A stretch of 64,000 bases of DNA, taken from Phymorhynchus buccinoides. Lineage: Eukaryota; Mollusca; Gastropoda; Neogastropoda; Raphitomidae. A model generated the notes under the pieces. It had not been told where the DNA came from. It did not search any database and saw only the letters and a list, made by a program, of their open reading frames with translations. This document shows, in pieces, positions 22,386 through 33,672 of this stretch (the stretch's first letter is position 1; each line of letters begins with the position of its first letter). The position numbers and the translations under genes are program-made. The DNA lies in NCBI GenBank assembly GCA_017654935.2, contig CM065693.1, positions 17,519,167-17,583,166 of the forward strand, written 5' to 3'.

Positions 22386-22789
22386 AACAGAGAGACAGAC
22401 AGACGGACGGACAGAGAAGAAAAAAAAGGTAACGCGGAGAACCTTTAGTTTCTCACAACCTTTCTTCCTTTCACACTCTTTCATTTTTTTCCTTCTCTCG
22501 ATCCTCCCCACAGACGGTGTTGCTGGTGACTGGGGACTTTTCCCAGGACGACTGGGCGTGCGGGTTTGCCGTGCAGCACGCCATTCGCTGCATCTCGGAC
22601 CTCACCCCGGAGAGAGTCATCGTGGTGTTCCTGGAGAATCTGCGTCTGCTGCAGCGCATGCCTTCCCTGCACAGGCTGCTGCCGCTGGTGCCGCCCCACC
22701 ACGTGTTCCACGTGCACCCCTTAGCCCCCCGCCACCACCCGGTGTGGAAGGCCCTGGCTGAGGCCATTGTCAGAGAGCAGACACTGTGA
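15649..22789 (+). CDS. Toll-like receptor, gene B (complete, 4 exons)
   Basis: Predicted innate immune receptor: an LRR ectodomain senses a ligand and a cytoplasmic TIR domain would recruit TIR adaptors. Exons 15649-17675, 18592-18829, 19410-19700 and 22514-22789 join in frame to 943 residues. In order: signal peptide (about 1-24, hydrophobic core LISFLLVYL), N-terminal cap with C29 and C42, roughly 20-25 LRRs (about 58-675), one LRR C-terminal cap with four cysteines in exon 2 (starting LTCTC), a membrane helix at about 744-767 that crosses the exon 2/3 junction, and a TIR at about 790-935. One C-terminal cap makes it the single-cysteine-cluster (vertebrate-like) TLR type. I start at MERPK because the upstream in-frame ATG (15628) lies across an intron-like acceptor (TTTTTAG, AG at 15636-37), so a 5' noncoding exon is likely. 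Introns are 916, 580 and 2813 bp. The TIR is divergent: no (F/Y)DAF box 1 and no RDxxPG box 2. The family call is sure; the ligand is unknown. Confidence 0.93.
17676..18591. other. Intron 1 of gene B
   Basis: 916 bp against 559 bp in gene A. The 3' part (from about 18165, GAGCTGACAAGATGGCT) is homologous to gene A's intron; about 17700-18165 has no counterpart there. No gene inside. Confidence 0.7.
18592..18829 (+). CDS. Gene B exon 2: LRR C-terminal cap and start of membrane helix
   Basis: The acceptor is TTCTCACAG^ACTGAGC and the donor CTGACACAG^GTAAGA. The 1+237 nt exon completes Arg676 and adds 79 residues. The C-x-C of LTCTC, then FSC and RRC, give the four-cysteine cap expected after the last LRR of a TLR. 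The exon ends in the hydrophobic stretch KVFSVAVGLSLTQ, the first half of the transmembrane segment. Gene A has the same exon in the same phase and length. Confidence 0.93.
19410..19700 (+). CDS. Gene B exon 3: membrane helix and N-terminal half of TIR
   Basis: The acceptor is ATATTGCAG^CTCCTT; the exon is 291 nt, phase 0 at both ends. It begins LLLLVLTYLLF (rest of the membrane helix), then a basic stop-transfer stretch and the first half of a TIR. Where box 1 is expected the sequence is DANLVYANTDHD rather than YDAFVSYS. Where the BB loop (RDxxPG) is expected it is LSDMEPLPSM. The donor is AAG^GTCGGG, a GT donor with C at +3 and poor extended consensus; it is supported because joining SWK to TVLLVTGDF restores the conserved SxKxxxVxxxxF region of TIR domains. 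Confidence 0.88.
20619..21109. mobile_element. ~491-bp terminal-inverted-repeat element in intron 3 of gene B
   Basis: Imperfect ~35-bp inverted termini (left ATTCTCCCTAAAGCCGGAAT, right complement ATTCTCCCCTTTAAGCTGGA), flanked by TA on both sides (20617-18, 21110-11). The interior is rich in CGAAAATCG / GCGATAATCGC motifs repeated about every 60-100 bp. No transposase frame. Not seen in gene A. Confidence 0.65.
21460..22410. repeat. Microsatellite-rich half of intron 3 of gene B
   Basis: ATAC/GTAC repeats, (AC)n and CACG mixtures at 21460-21860, a C run at 22186-22198, and (GA)n at 22247-22375 with GACA blocks. All open frames here are repeat translations. A SINE-like snippet (TATATAGCG ... 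GGCGCTTTACG) precedes it at 21390-21432, and TTTTACGTCCTCTTGG at 21170 recurs at 22847. Confidence 0.85.
22514..22789 (+). CDS. Gene B exon 4: C-terminal half of TIR and stop
   Basis: The acceptor follows a strong polypyrimidine tract (CTCCCCACAG^ACG). It encodes TVLLVTGDFSQDDWACGF, matching the TIR segment after box 2 (VLSxxFxxSxWCxxE), then a conserved-looking helix and the ending PVWKALAEAIVREQTL, where box 3 (FW) appears as VW. The TGA is at 22787-22789. An inverted homologue of this exon sits at 40665-40940. No canonical AATAAA is seen close downstream. Confidence 0.92.
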   Translation, partial: TVLLVTGDFSQDDWACGFAVQHAIRCISDLTPERVIVVFLENLRLLQRMPSLHRLLPLVPPHHVFHVHPLAPRHHPVWKALAEAIVREQTL

Positions 22790-23280
22790 GGGAGAATGTC
22801 AAGTTCGGGGGCGGAGGGGATTAACATGTTCACCAATGAATAATGTTTTACGTCCTCTTGGACTTATAAAAAGTCCATTATGGGACATTATTTGGAAAAC
22901 TTTAGTTACAGAAAAGGGGGGAAAACCGGTAAGTAAAATTGAGCTTGAGGTTTGTTAAAATAATTGCCTTAAGATGTCAAAGTCTTAGGAAACTTGTAGA
23001 ATGTATTTTATATTTCGATTATGAGCTTGCCCCCTCCCGGATTAAAATGTTAAGGGCCACGAGTTAAAACACGATATGTAACGTAAAAATCGAAAATAGG
23101 CCTTTATTTATTAAAACATATTTACATTTAGTCATCTTTATTGTTAAAAAGATCCGATATTAGATGCCTAAAGAAATGACGGCTCTATTAGCAAGGGTCC
23201 CTATATACATCTTTATTTAAAAAGACCTGACAGCTGTTGCCTATGGCCTAACTAGAGGCGGCTTCGTTGTCTCAGGTCCC
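22790..23280. other. 3' flank of gene B, no gene seen
   Basis: AT-rich sequence after the stop codon. It contains the short dispersed motif TTTTACGTCCTCTTGG ... TGGGACATT. No canonical AATAAA close to the stop, so the 3' end of the mRNA is not placed. Confidence 0.6.
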
Positions 23281-23339
23281 TAATTTACATTGCACTAGCG
23301 CAACGCCTAGTACTGGCAATGCACCGTACTGGTAACGCC

Positions 23340-23890
23340 TAGTAACGGTAACACCAAGTACTGGTAACGCTGAGTACAGCAAATTTGAAGCGATTCGGTT
23401 AAGAAACGGCGGAGTTATAAGGCCCCGTTTCCCGTTGGCGCTGCTCTAAGAGTGACGCTCTCTCCCGATTCTTTTCAAATTTGCTGCCAAGCTTTGACCG
23501 GGCCATAGCAAGCCTGACAGCAACTTTGAGGCGATTCGGTTAAGAAACGGCGGAGTTATTCGTGAAAAGATGAAGCGGCATATAGCGCGCGCGTTTCTGA
23601 ACTGATTCGCTTCCTGTTTGGTACACGGATAGGCACCGTCTCCAGTCATCTTTCTGCCAAATGCGAAGGCAATCGGTCCAGAAACACCGGATATACGGGC
23701 GCCGAGAATGCCGGCGGATGCGCGTTTCGCGCATTTGCCGAACCGCGCAAATGACACGGCCGCCCTCGGTTGCCGTTGCCATCGCCCCGTTAGGGCTCAC
23801 AGCAAATTTGAAGCGATTCGGTCGAAAAACGGCGGAGTTATAAGGCCCGTTTTGTGTTTCAGACAGACAGACAGACACACGGACACTTGG
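23340..23890. repeat. GC-rich dispersed repeat with a (GACA)n tail
   Basis: The motif TTTGAAGCGATTCGGT ... CGGCGGAGTTAT occurs three times (about 23385, 23525, 23812; the middle copy has one change). The block ends in a GACAGACAGACAGACAC tail followed by TTTTTACTATAATATGATG, the style of RTE-type non-LTR 3' ends. The GC content is clearly higher than on either side. Family assignment is tentative. Confidence 0.45.
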
Positions 23891-23999
23891 CTTTTTACTA
23901 TAATATGATGTTAAAATCCACGCTCTAGTACATGTACAAGAAGAGCGGGTTCTGGTCTAGATAAGAAAGAAAAGAAACTCCCCCCCACTGTTACAGCCC

Positions 24000-25330
24000 C
24001 TTTCATTCTACGATGTATTAATATTAGTTAAGTTAAAAGGGATTAAAACAAGTGTCCTACATCTGGTGAGTGAAGGGTTTTTGCGAAAAGTATGAGAGTG
24101 GACCAATCTTGTGGACCTTTATTTATTATTGTTTTTTTCATTAAACGGAATGTTTTCTAGTTGGTATATACTTTTTGTTGTATTAAAGTAGTTTTGATAT
24201 TTATCGCAATGAAATAAATGTTCTAGGGAGAGATCCTCTCTGCATGTACAAAAAATCGGATTATCTTTACCAAGATAGGAGTTTGTACGAAGTCGAAAAA
24301 TTATGGATGAAAGATTATTATGGGACCGGTAAAAAAAGACCTCCCCTAACTATCTCACTGTCCCCAAAGCGGGTCTGAGTATAAGTTTTAAGATCTTGAG
24401 TCCATTTTTGTTTAGTTATTCTTTTAAGTATGTTTTTTTTATTTCGGAGAGGATAATCCGATATCATGTTTTGGGCCTAACTGACCGTAAGCTGCTTTTT
24501 GGCTGCCTAATCAGCTCTATCATTTCCCGAGATGTTACTATAGGAGGGAATCCAAGAAATGGTGATCTCGGTGCCTTTATTTTAATTTGGTGAAATATGT
24601 GTAAAAGTTCTTGTAAAATAGATTGACGGTTGTTGGTTTTATTTTTTAAGAGCCTGTACTGAAGAAAGAGAGTCGGTTAAAATGCAAACACTAGTTGGGG
24701 GGATGGGTAAATCATTTTATAAAAATGCATGCTTGTAAAAATAGCCCAGATTTGGCGCTAAAAATTGAGATTTCTTTATTAAGCTGTTAGCTTTTAGTAA
24801 TTTTAAGTGATGGAATATAAAATGCACAACCTATTTGGTCATTTGTCAGTTTGGAACCATCCGTGTAAATTAGTAAGGGTTGTTGTAAACCATATGTCTT
24901 TTCTTGGGCTTTTACGGTTAAGAGTTGGGGGGCCTTGGCCTTGGAGTGAATACCATGTAAGTCTCTATCATAGTTAGCTTCTCCAAGTTCCCATTGTGGG
25001 ATTTTCCATTTTGGGTAAATATTAACGTTATTAACTGAAATGTTGGTGTTTGGAAAAGGGAGTTAGTGTATTCAACAATAATTATGTTTAGTTCTAGCAT
25101 AAATCTCGGTTTGTTTTGTTTCCAGTACTTCCCATTGCATACCCCAGTTTGAGGTACTAAATATTTTAGTAAATTCTTCTTTAGAATACATATTAGTGGC
25201 AGTAATTCGTGTTGGTAGGTTTGTACACCTTAATTTTATGACATGGCGGAGTGGAATCCAATCAATGTCACGGTAAATCAAATTATTTACGGCTGATCTT
25301 GGAATGCCTAATGCAATTTTAATGGCGAAC
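24000..25330 (-). mobile_element. LINE relic: RNase H domain and 3' end
   Basis: Minus-strand translation, with stops and frameshifts, shows a post-reverse-transcriptase stretch (ALGIPRSAVNNLIYRDIDW), then RNase H with YTDGSK (24868-24851), TDSLSSVQAL, and SWIPSYSNISGNDRAD (24556-24503), then a Cys/His block FCTCREDLSLEHLFHC (24257-24198). This order is that of I/ingi-type non-LTR retrotransposons that carry RNase H. The 5' part (most of the reverse transcriptase) is missing beyond about 25330. Not functional. Confidence 0.75.
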
Positions 25331-25780
25331 ACCATCCCGAGAGTAGCTGTGCCAGAGAAACACTTTCCGTCGAACGGGCACCCACAGCTGCTGCCTGTTC
25401 CCTGTAGACGGCAGATTTCAGCACATTTTCTGATTTTTTTTCCCGATAGCTAAACAAATGCTAACAATAAAGTGTTTGTCATCAACAGAAAGAGCAAACA
25501 CTGAACTGAACGGTTATGGTAGAAATAAATCATTACCTGGTACTGTCTGGTCGAGCTTATCTCTGAAAGTAACAAGGGTAACAGAGTAAACAAAAAAGAA
25601 TGTTCCGTTTACATAACGCCAAACAAAAGGTAAAACGGGCAAAACATGTTTATGCTTATTATGTTTAGTCTTCCCTTTCATTATTTATACCTTTTCACGT
25701 CATCCTATAACAGGAACGGATTATATGGGGTTTCCTGGTCGCATGGATCCCCCCAAGACCCCCTCCCTCCCCGCCCCACA

Positions 25781-25978
<198 letters not shown>

Positions 25979-25979
25979 C

Positions 25980-26510
25980 TTACTATATCGTTCATCAATG
26001 ACCAAATGATCGTAATTGTAAAGTGCTTTGAACATCCGCTGGAAACCCCCCATTATGTACAGCATAATTCGCCCCATCTAAAAATGTGCTCCACAGTACA
26101 AATTCACTTAATTTAGTTTATGTACAAAGGATACCCACTTCCTGTGTCTGGAATGTCTCTGGCACTCAGCGCCCTAGGAATCTGATAACGGTTCTCCTAT
26201 TACAGCGCAAATTCCTGCACGTAGACCAACCGCTAGTATTCAAACTGTGGCCGAGTACAAAGTTAACATGTCCCTTAGTGCTACTATGGTAATATTTTCT
26301 CCTAGAGCGATCATGGAAAACACAGGGATTTAAAAAAAAAAAGGGAACAGATGGCGCGATGTTTAATAAGTATGGACCCCGATAGTGAAAAGCTTTCAAC
26401 TTCTGTCACGTTTGTACTTGCTGATACTAAAAATAATGGTAGGGGTGAAGGTGGTAGTAAGTGAATAATAATGAGGAAATAGGTGGCTAGTGACACGTAC
26501 AGCCGTCCAG
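25980..26510. other. Unique spacer before the 42-bp array, no gene seen
   Basis: No convincing frame or repeat. Confidence 0.5.
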
Positions 26511-26513
26511 GCA

Positions 26514-29500
26514 AAATAATGGCCCAAACCATAATGTCAATGCCCACCGGGGGTGACAATAATGACCAAAACCATATGTCAATGCCCACCGGGAATGACA
26601 ATAATGGCCCAAACCATATGTCAATGCCCACCGGGGGTGACAATAAAGGCCAAAACCATATGTCAATGCCCACCGGGGATGACAATAATGGCCAAAACCA
26701 TATGTCAATGCCCACCAGGGATGACAATAATGGCCAAAACCATATGTCAATGCCCACCAGGAATGACAATAATGGCCAAAACCATATGTCAATGCCCACC
26801 GGGGATGACAATAATGGCCCAAACCATATGTCAATGCCCACCAGGAATGACAATAATGGCCAAAACCATATGTCAATGCCCACCAGGAATGACAATAGTG
26901 ACCCAAACCATATGTCAATGCCCACCGGGGATGACAATAATGGCCAAAACCATATGTCAATGCCCACCAGGGATGACAATAATGGCCAAAACCATATGTC
27001 AATGCCCACCAGGGGATGACAATAATGGCCAAAACCATATGTCAATGCCCACCAGGGATGACAATAATGGCCAAAACCATATGTCAATGCCCACCGGGGA
27101 TGACAATAATGGCCCAAAACCATATGTCAATGCCCACCGGGGATGACAATAATGGCCAAAACCATATGTCAATGCCCACCGGGGATGACAATAATGGCCA
27201 AAACCATATGTCAATGCCCACCGGGGATGACAATAATGGCCAAAACCATATGTCAATGCCCACCAGGAATGACAATAATGACCAAAACCATATGTCAATG
27301 CCCACCGGTGATGACAATAATGACCAAAACCATATGTCAATGCCCACCAGGGGATGACAATAATGGCCAAAACCATATGTCAATGCCCACCAGGGATGAC
27401 AATAATGACCAAAACCATATGTCAATGCCCACCAGGAATGACAATAATGACCAAAGCCATATGTCAATGCCCACCGGGGATGACAATAATGGCCCAAACC
27501 ATATGTCAATGCCCACCGGGGATGACAATAATGGCCCACCAATAATGGCCCAAAACCAAACCATATGTCAATGCCCACCAGGGATGACAATAATGGCCAA
27601 AACCATATGTCAATGCCCACCGGGGATGACAATAATGGCCAAAACCATATGTCAATGCCCACCAGGGATGACAATAATGGCCAAAACCATATGTCAATGC
27701 CCACCAGGGATGACAATAATGGCCCAAACCATATGTCAATGCCCACCAGGGATGACAATAATGGCCAAAACCATATGTCAATGCCCACCAGGAATGACAA
27801 TAATGGCCAAAACCATATGTCAATGCCCACCAGGAATGACAATAATGGCCAAAACCATATGTCAATGCCCACCAGGGATGACAATAATGGCCCAAACCAT
27901 ATGTCAATGCCCACCGGGGATGACAATAATGGCCAAAACCATATGTCAATGCCCACCGGGGATGACAATAATGGCCAAAACCATATGTCAATGCCCACCG
28001 GGGATGACAATAATGGCCAAAACCATATGTCAATGCCCACCGGGGATGACAATAATGGCCAAAACCATATGTCAATGCCCACCGGGGATGACAATAATGA
28101 CCAAAACCATATGTCAATGCCCACCAGGAATGACAATAATGCCCAAAACCATATGTCAATGCCCACCAGGAATGACAATAATGGCCAAAACCATATGTCA
28201 ATGCCCACCGGGGATGACAATAATGGCCAAAACCATATGTCAATGCCCACCGGGGATGACAATAATGGCCAAAACCATATGTCAATGCCCACCAGGAATG
28301 ACAATAATGGCCAAAACCATATGTCAATGCCCACCGGGGATGACAATAATGGCCAAAACCATATGTCAATGCCCACCAGGAATGACAATAATGGCCAAAA
28401 CCATATGTCAATGCCCACCAGGGATGACAATAATGGCCAAAACCATATGTCAATGCCCACCAGGGATGACAATAATGGCCAAAACCATATGTCAATGCCC
28501 ACCAGGGATGACAATAATGGCCAAAACCATATGTCAATGCCCACCGGGGATGACAATAATGGCCCAAACCATATGCCCACCAGGGATGACAATAATGGCC
28601 CAAAACCATATGTCAATGCCCACCAGGAATGACAATAATGACCAAAACCATATGTCAATGCCCACCGGGGATGACAATAATGGCCAAAACCATATGTCAA
28701 TGCCCACCGGGGATGACAATAATGGCCCAAACCATATGTCAATGCCCACCGGGGATGACAATAATGGCCAAAACCATATGTCAATGCCCACCGGGGATGA
28801 CAATAATGGCCAAAACCATATGTCAATGCCCACCAGGGATGACAATAATGGCCAAAACCATATGTCAATGCCCACCAGGTATGACAATAATGGCCAAAAC
28901 CATATGTCAATGCCCACCAGGAATGACAATAATGGCCCAAACCATATGTCAATGCCCACCAGGGATGACAATAATGGCCAAAACCATATGTCAATGCCCA
29001 CCAGGGATGACAATAATGGCCAAAACCATATGTCAATGCCCACCAGGAATGACAATAATGGCCAAAACCATATGTCAATGCCCACCAGGAATGACAATAA
29101 TGCCCAACCAAAACCATATGTCAATGCCCACCAGGGATGACAATAATGGCCAAAACCATATGTCAATGCCCACCAGGGATGACAATAATGGCCAAAACCA
29201 TATGTCAATGCCCACCAGGGATGACAATAATGGCCAAAACCATATGTCAATGCCCACCGGGGATGACAATAATGGCCAAAACCATATGTCAATGCCCACC
29301 GGGGATGACAATAATGGCCAAAACCATATGTCAATGCCCACCAGGGATGACAATAATGGCCAAAACCATATGTCAATGCCCACCGGGGATGACAATAATG
29401 GCCAAAACCATATGTCAATGCCCACCAGGGATGACAATAATGCCAAAACCATATGTCAATATGACAATAATGACAATCAATGCCCACCAAAACCATATGT

Positions 29501-32412
29501 CAATGCCCACCAGGTATGACAATAATGGCCCAAACCATATGTCAATGCCCACCAGGAATGACAATAATGGCCAATGACATATGTCAATGCCCACCGGGGA
29601 TGACATAATGGCCAAAACCATATGTCAATGCCCACCATATGGGGATGACAATAATGGCCAAAACCATATGTCAATGCCCACCGGGGACAATAATGACAAT
29701 AATGACAATAATGGCCAAAACCATATGTCAATGCCCACCAGGGATGACAATAATGGCCAAAACCATATGTCAATGCCCACCAGGTATGACAATAATGACC
29801 AAAACCATATGTCAATGCCCACCAGGAATGACAATAATGGCCAAAACCATATGTCAATGCCCACCAGGGATGACAATAATGGCCAAAACCATATGTCAAT
29901 GCCCACCAGGAATGACAATAATGGCCAAAACCATATGTCAATGCCCACCAGGAATGACAATAATGGCCAAAACCATATGTCAATGCCCACCGGGGATGAC
30001 AATAATGGCCAAAACCATATGTCAATGCCCACCAGGGATGACAATAATGGCCAAAACCATATGTCAATGCCCACCAGGGATGACAATAATGGCCAAAACC
30101 ATATGTCAATGCCCACCAGGGATGACAATAATGGCCCAAAACCATATGTCAATGCCCACCAGACAATAATGACAATAATGGCCAAAACCATATGTCAATG
30201 CCCACCAGGGATGACAATAATGGCCAAAACCATATGTCAATGCCCACCAGGAATGACAATAATGGCCAAAACCATATGTCAATGCCCACCAGGGATGACA
30301 ATAATGGCCAAAACCATATGTCAATGCCCACCAGGGATGACAATAATGGCCAAAACCATATGTCAATGCCCACCAGGAATGACAATAATGGCCAAAACCA
30401 TATGTCAATGCCCACCGGGGATGACAATAATGGCCAAAACCATATGTCAATGCCCACCAGGGATGACAATAATGGCCAAAACCATATGTCAATGCCCACC
30501 AGGGATGACAATAATGACCAAAACCATATGTCAATGCCCACCGGGAATGACAATAATGACCAAAACCATATGTCAATGCCCACCGGGGATGACAATAATG
30601 GCCCACCCAAAACCATATGTCAATGCCCACCAGGGATGACAATAATGGCCAAAACCATATGTCAATGCCCACCAGGGATGACAATAATGGCCCAAACCAT
30701 ATGGATGACAATAATGGCCAAAACCATATGTCAATGCCCACCAGGGATGACAATAATGGCCAAAACCATATGTCAATGCCCACCAGGGATGACAATAATG
30801 GCCAAAACCATATGTCAATGCCCACCAGGAATGACAATAATGGCCAAAACCATATGTCAATGCCCACCGGGGATGACAATAATGGCCAAAACCATATGTC
30901 AATGCCCACCGGGGATGACAATAATGGCCAAAACCATATGTCAATGCCCACCGGGGATGACAATAATGGCCAAAACCATATGTCAATGCCCACCGGGGAT
31001 GACAATAATGGCCAAAACCATATGTCAATGCCCACAGGGGATGACAATAATGGCCAAAACCATATGTCAATGCCCACCAGGAATGACAATAATGGCCAAA
31101 ACCATATGTCAATGCCCACCTAGCAATGACAATAATGGCCAAAACCATATGTCAATGCCCACCAGGAATGACAATAATGGCCAAAACCATATGTCAATGC
31201 CCACCAGGAATGACAATAATGGCCCAAAACCATATGTCAATGCCCACCAGGGATGACAATAATGGCCCAAACCATATGTCAATGCCCACCAGGAATGACA
31301 ATAATGGCCCAAACCATATGTCAATGCCCACCAGGAATGACAATAATGGCCCAAACCATATGTCAATGCCCACCGGGGATGACAATAATGGCCAAAACCA
31401 TATGTCAATGCCCACCAGGGATGACAATAATGGCCAAAACCATATGTCAATGCCCACCAGGGGATGACAATAATGGCCAAAACCATATGTCAATGCCCAC
31501 CAGGGATGACAATAATGGCCCAAACCATATGTCAATGCCCACCAGGGGATGACAATAATGGCCAAAACCATATGTCAATGCCCACCAGGGATGACAATAA
31601 TGGCCAAAACCATATGTCAATGCCCACCAGGGATGACAATAATGGCCAAAACCATATGTCAATGCCCACCAGGGATGACAATAATGGCCAAAACCATATG
31701 TCAATGCCCACCAGGAATGACAATAATGGCCAAAACCATATGTCAATGCCCACCAGGTATGACAATAATGTCCAAAACCATATGTCAATGCCCACCAGGT
31801 ATGACAATAATGTCCAAAACCATATGTCAATGCCCACCAGGGATGACAATAATGGCCAAAACCATATGTCAATGCCCACCAGGAATGACAATAATGGCCC
31901 AAACCATATGTCAATGTCCAAAACCATATGTCAATGCCCACCAGGGATGACAATAATGGCCAAAACCATATGTCAATGCCCACCGGGATGACAATAATGA
32001 CCAAAACCATATGTCAATGCCCACCAGGGATGACAATAATGGCCAAAACCATATGTCAATGCCCACCGGGATGACAATAATGGCCAAAACCATATGTCAA
32101 TGCCCACCGGGGATGACAATAATGACCAAAACCATATGTCAATGCCCACCGGGGATGACAATAATGGCCAAAACCATATGTCAATGCCCACCAGGGGATG
32201 ACAATAATGGCCAAAACCATATGTCAATGCCCACCGGGGATGACAATAATGGCCAAAACCATATGTCAATGCCCACCGGGGATGACAATAATGGCCAAAA
32301 CCATATGTCAATGCCCACCAGGAATGACAATAATGACCAAAACCATATGTGAATGCCCACCAGGAATGACAATAATGGCCAAAACCATATGTCAATGCCC
32401 ACCAGGAATGAC
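26514..32412. repeat. 42-bp tandem satellite array, about 140 units
   Basis: Unit CCATATGTCAATGCCCACC, then AGG or GGG, then AATGACAATAATGGCCAAAA or a close variant. Variation is confined to a few sites: A/G after CACC; GAA/GGA/GTA; GGC/GAC/GTC; CAAAA/CCAAA. Irregular units occur near 27012, 27535-27560, 28573, 29105, 29435-29700, 30163, 30703, 31908, 31995 and 32068. As 42 is divisible by 3, two forward and two reverse frames stay open for hundreds of codons. I treat it as noncoding satellite. Confidence 0.95.
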
Positions 32413-32479
32413 AACATATTTTCTCTTTAAAAATGAGACCGTGGATGGTCTCTCGCTCTCTCTCTCTCTCTCTCTCCCC

Positions 32480-33470
<991 letters not shown>

Positions 33471-33672
33471 GCGTATTCGCATTCGCTGCCCCCTCCTCCC
33501 CCATTCCGTCTATCTCTCCCTCCTTCTCATTCTTCATGGCTCTATCATTGAAATTAAACATTGCTTAGCAATAAGAGCAGATCCTGCCACAGCAGTCAAA
33601 GTTGAATAAATACAGTCTATGTTGCGTGATACTCCAACCCCACACATAACATAATTAGCACTAAAAACGTTA

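Larger units (their letters stand above)
1..22800. repeat. Giant inverted duplication carrying the head-to-head TLR pair
   Basis: The left arm (1-11155) and right arm (12795-22789) are inverted copies. Matching blocks include the exons; 5300-5527 with 15380-15600; 6233-6790 with 14935-15370; 7760-8110 with 14640-14880; 8330-8560 with 14400-14630; and 10570-11155 with 12795-13335. Non-homologous islands interrupt the arms, mainly 5528-6233, 6821-7749 and 8570-10560 on the left and 13340-14395 on the right. Exons are about 90% similar, so the duplication is old enough to have diverged and is not a simple assembly mirror. Confidence 0.85.

Noticed and set aside
26514..32412. Long open frames (up to 677 codons) over the 42-bp array, as a repetitive protein
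   Set aside because: The unit is a multiple of 3 and has no stop in four of six phases, so long frames are automatic. Indels switch phase along the array with no sign of frame conservation, and no splice sites or signal sequence fit.
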